From Tanytarsus gracilentus (taxonomy: Eukaryota > Arthropoda > Insecta > Diptera > Chironomidae): DNA of 64,000 bases. Shown one piece after another: positions 61,101-64,000 of this stretch. Numbering within the stretch: the first letter of the stretch is position 1; each line of letters begins with the position of its first letter. The translations under genes and the position numbers were made by a program. Location: contig JAXRKN010000045.1 of NCBI GenBank assembly GCA_038502055.1, positions 5,230,501 through 5,294,500 of the forward strand. The letters run 5' to 3'. The notes beneath the pieces were generated by a model. It did not search any database, was not told where the DNA came from, and saw nothing but the letters and a program-made list of their open reading frames with translations.

Positions 61101-64000
61101 TTTTAAAAATTGTTTTTCATAATTAAATTTAGATTTCCTGGAATTAATTTAAAAATAAAAATTCCAAGTTTATAAAAATTTCAATAAATTATTTAAACAT
61201 GTTCATAATCCAATGACCACAACCCAGTAAATACATATTTACGTCTTCATCTCAAGATAAATGTGAACATTTTTTCCATCTTTCTTCTATGACGACTAAA
61301 GCAAGTGAGTATAAAGAGAAAAATTATTGACTCGCGCCAATTGTTTAAATAACCGCGGAGAAACTCGCGCCGCAAAATGTTTAAAGTGGATGTAAAAATT
61401 CCTCGTAACTTCATTATTTTTACAAAAAATCGATGAGTTCACTCGTGCTGTCACTTTGGATTCGTCTCTTCTCGCTTACTTTTTTTGGTGGATCATTGAG
61501 GCATGTTTGAAAATTCTACTCACGATTCAATAGCGAACCTAGTGAGATATAAAAAGTCATTGAAAAGGAAAATGATTAATTGATTCGCTAAAACTTTACA
61601 ATTAATCATTTCGCTTAAAGTTTTAGCTTGCGAAAGCTTTTCATCCACAATTGACTTGTTCGCCTAAAGAAGCGAATCTAAGTGAATTTTTATAGAATTA
61701 TTTTTCGATGAGAAAACATTTACCAAGTTAAGCATTATATTTGAGTCACGCAAAAATAATTAACAAAAATTTAATGAAGTTCGCCTTTTTAAATTCAGGT
61801 ATGACATTGAGATTAATTTTTTTTACAAACTTTCACAATCAATAATTGAATTGAGAGAAAAATTTCACATCAAATAAAATTTAATGAATTTAATTAAATA
61901 CGAGAGAGAGAAAGAGATTATTAAATTAACGGTTTTTAGTGAATCGATGTGAAATAATTGAAATTAGCTCAATTTTGAGAATTACAAATTGATGAGGGCA
62001 ACAAAAGTTAAATTTGTAACTTTAAATTATTTTTAAAAATTAATTTTAAAATTTCATCACACGCGAAATGTTCACAAAGGCAAAAAATAAATTGATAAAA
62101 CATTTAGAAAATTTCTCCTGACGGCAAAATGCGAATAAATTTTTTCTCTCTTCAGCTTCGCCGCCTTTTTAAAAACATCGAAATTCCATCAAAAAAATGG
62201 TTGAATTGTTTTTCCTGCTTATTTTTTTTGTGCGCCTCTCATAAAACGAAAATAAATGGAAAAATTATTTCGAATCATTTTTTTGCTGCTTTTCTCGTTA
62301 TAACCACGTTTAAGCAAACCACAGTCGAGAGTGAAACATTTAAAAGGAGGAAACAATTTTACCACAAGGACTTTATTAAATTTGTTTTATAGCGATTTGA
62401 ATGTCTTTTCTGCTGTTGAAACAAAACTCGACCCTCACACAAACAGAGCAAAAATATTTGAAATTTTCTTTTAGCATAAAAGAAAGCAATAAGAAAGTGG
62501 CCTCAAGAAAGTTATAAAATGTTTATACAGAGTCCTTACAGCAATTTTACTTGAATAGTTTTTGTTTAAAATTGAAAATAAAGAAGAAAAGTTTATCAAG
62601 GTTTCTCTCTTGTAAAAATAACAATGAAGTTATTCATGGAACTTTGAGAATTCTTCCTTGAGGAGACTCTCGAAAGTGAGGTGAAAAGTTGAGTTAGGGA
62701 ATTTGTAAAATCTAAAGACTTTGTGGTGAAAAGTTTCATTAAACACTTTGTGATTTATCAGATGAATTTTATTTTAAATTAATTTAATCAGTTAAGGATT
62801 TTAATAAAAAATAAATTTTTCTTATTGATTGATTAGTAAGAGGTAGTCTCTGGACTTAACCAGAAGGAAAGTAAAATCTTAAATGTTTAGGAATTTTTAT
62901 TTTTTGTGACGAAAGTTTCAAACAAAAAGGATTAATTTTCCAACATTTTCTAAACATCGAAATAAGTTAAACCAAATAAACTCAATTAAAAATCAATATG
63001 AGTCTAATAATGAAATGTTATTCAACTCTTCTTTTAGTCTCGTTCCGCTGATTATTAATCGCGATGAAAAATTTGAATATTGTTCAATATCATTTTCATA
63101 TTTTTAATGGAATAATATTTTGTGCAAATATTTTCGTTATTGGAAAATTTTTGTTGCACATTTTGCCGTTTATCATCAAGCGCTCGCTCTGATGTTACCA
63201 CACATGCAAAAGTACATATGAATGAATATTAAAATGAATTTAATTTATTACAGTTGGTGTAAATGGACTCAGCATCTCTCTTCCTTTCTGCTGCAGCAGT
63301 TCATTTTTAGTTTGCTCGTTGGCGGGCAAAAATTATGGTCAGTTGGGGAGAAAACGTGAGTAATAAATTTTTCGCAATTGAAATCACATTTTCGAGGCCT
63401 TGCGGGCTTTATAAAAAAATTTCACACGATCCTTTATTTTCACTTTTTTATCCTCATCATCACATTTTTTTCGAATACACACACTCGAAAAAAATTCGAT
63501 TTATTTCTCCCGAAATTGATTTTCTCACTGCGTATTCAAAGGCGGCGCACTTCAGAAGGCGTTTTCATCTCATCGCCCTTCAGGTCCAATTTATCTTGTA
63601 CTTACGACATTGCAAGATAAAATCAAAACACTTCAAATTGGAGGCTGAAAGAAAATTGGATACTTGAACTCGATAAATAGGAGAGAAATTCATAGAAAAA
63701 GCTCTTCATTGGGGATCAGAAGAAGTTTGAAGAATTTTGATAAAATTATTTTGTGTTAATTTTTTCTAATACGGATATTTGAAGATTTTTTTTTGTCTAA
63801 AAATTTAAAAATAATTTTTAAACTTTCCTGAGTTTCTTACTTCTTGCAATAAGTCCCCCCCAATTATTTAGTCTTCACACTTTTCCCATTGATCAAAATA
63901 AATTGCTCAAAAAAATGGCAAAGCTTATCTTCAAATTTGTTTGCGTAAGCAGTTTCAAGGATAAAATTTTCTGCCACCCAAAGCATTTTAATTTTAATTG
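55167..64000. other. Gene-poor right end of the window
   Basis: 8.8 kb of AT-rich DNA. Open frames up to 110 codons (for example 63335-63667) show no known domain and no plausible exon chain. No microsatellite above about 20 bp, RNA gene or complete mobile element was identified. Confidence 0.55.

Overview
The window is AT-rich nuclear DNA from an insect, most likely a nematoceran fly (midge or mosquito relative). The grounds are the gene families (CBM14 mucin/peritrophin, CYP4-clan and CYP6-type P450s, a beaten-path Ig protein), short introns of roughly 50-100 bp in the P450 and mucin genes, and abundant short AT-rich hairpin transposons. The species cannot be fixed from the sequence alone.

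Layout: (1) 2-6326 (+): the 3' part of a very large secreted chitin-binding mucin. It has ten CBM14 domains joined by N/Q/S/G-rich and Thr/Ser/Glu/Gln-rich linkers, and its 5' end lies outside the window. (2) 8564-14239: a cluster of three cytochrome P450 genes. Two are tandem CYP4-clan (CYP325-like) paralogs on + that have exchanged sequence by gene conversion. The third is a CYP6-type gene on - whose stop codon lies 11 bp from the stop of the second. (3) 14240-26772: no confident gene, but a CA microsatellite, an unassigned GC-richer ORF pocket, and about seven copies of a 172-173 bp tandem repeat. (4) 26773-33182 (-): a complete six-exon beaten-path-like gene (secreted, two Ig domains, hydrophobic C-terminal tail). 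(5) 33183-64000: about 31 kb with no recognisable coding gene. It carries two ~1.2 kb non-autonomous transposons and several small hairpin elements.

The most notable non-genic structures are a 1177-bp hAT-like element with a perfect 8-bp target duplication and an internal 147-bp repeat array, and a 1160-bp fold-back element. The latter contains an inverted repeat with 136-nt arms (7 mismatches, 70-nt loop) that could yield hairpin RNA. Its termini resemble those of several 76-139 bp hairpin MITEs, three of which sit in introns of the beat-like gene.

Functionally the groups look independent: mucin/peritrophic or cuticular matrix, P450 oxidation, and axon-guidance adhesion. No operon-like or defence-system organisation was seen. 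Exon boundaries were placed by hand from GT/AG signals, reading-frame continuity and motif continuity; no transcript data or database search was available.
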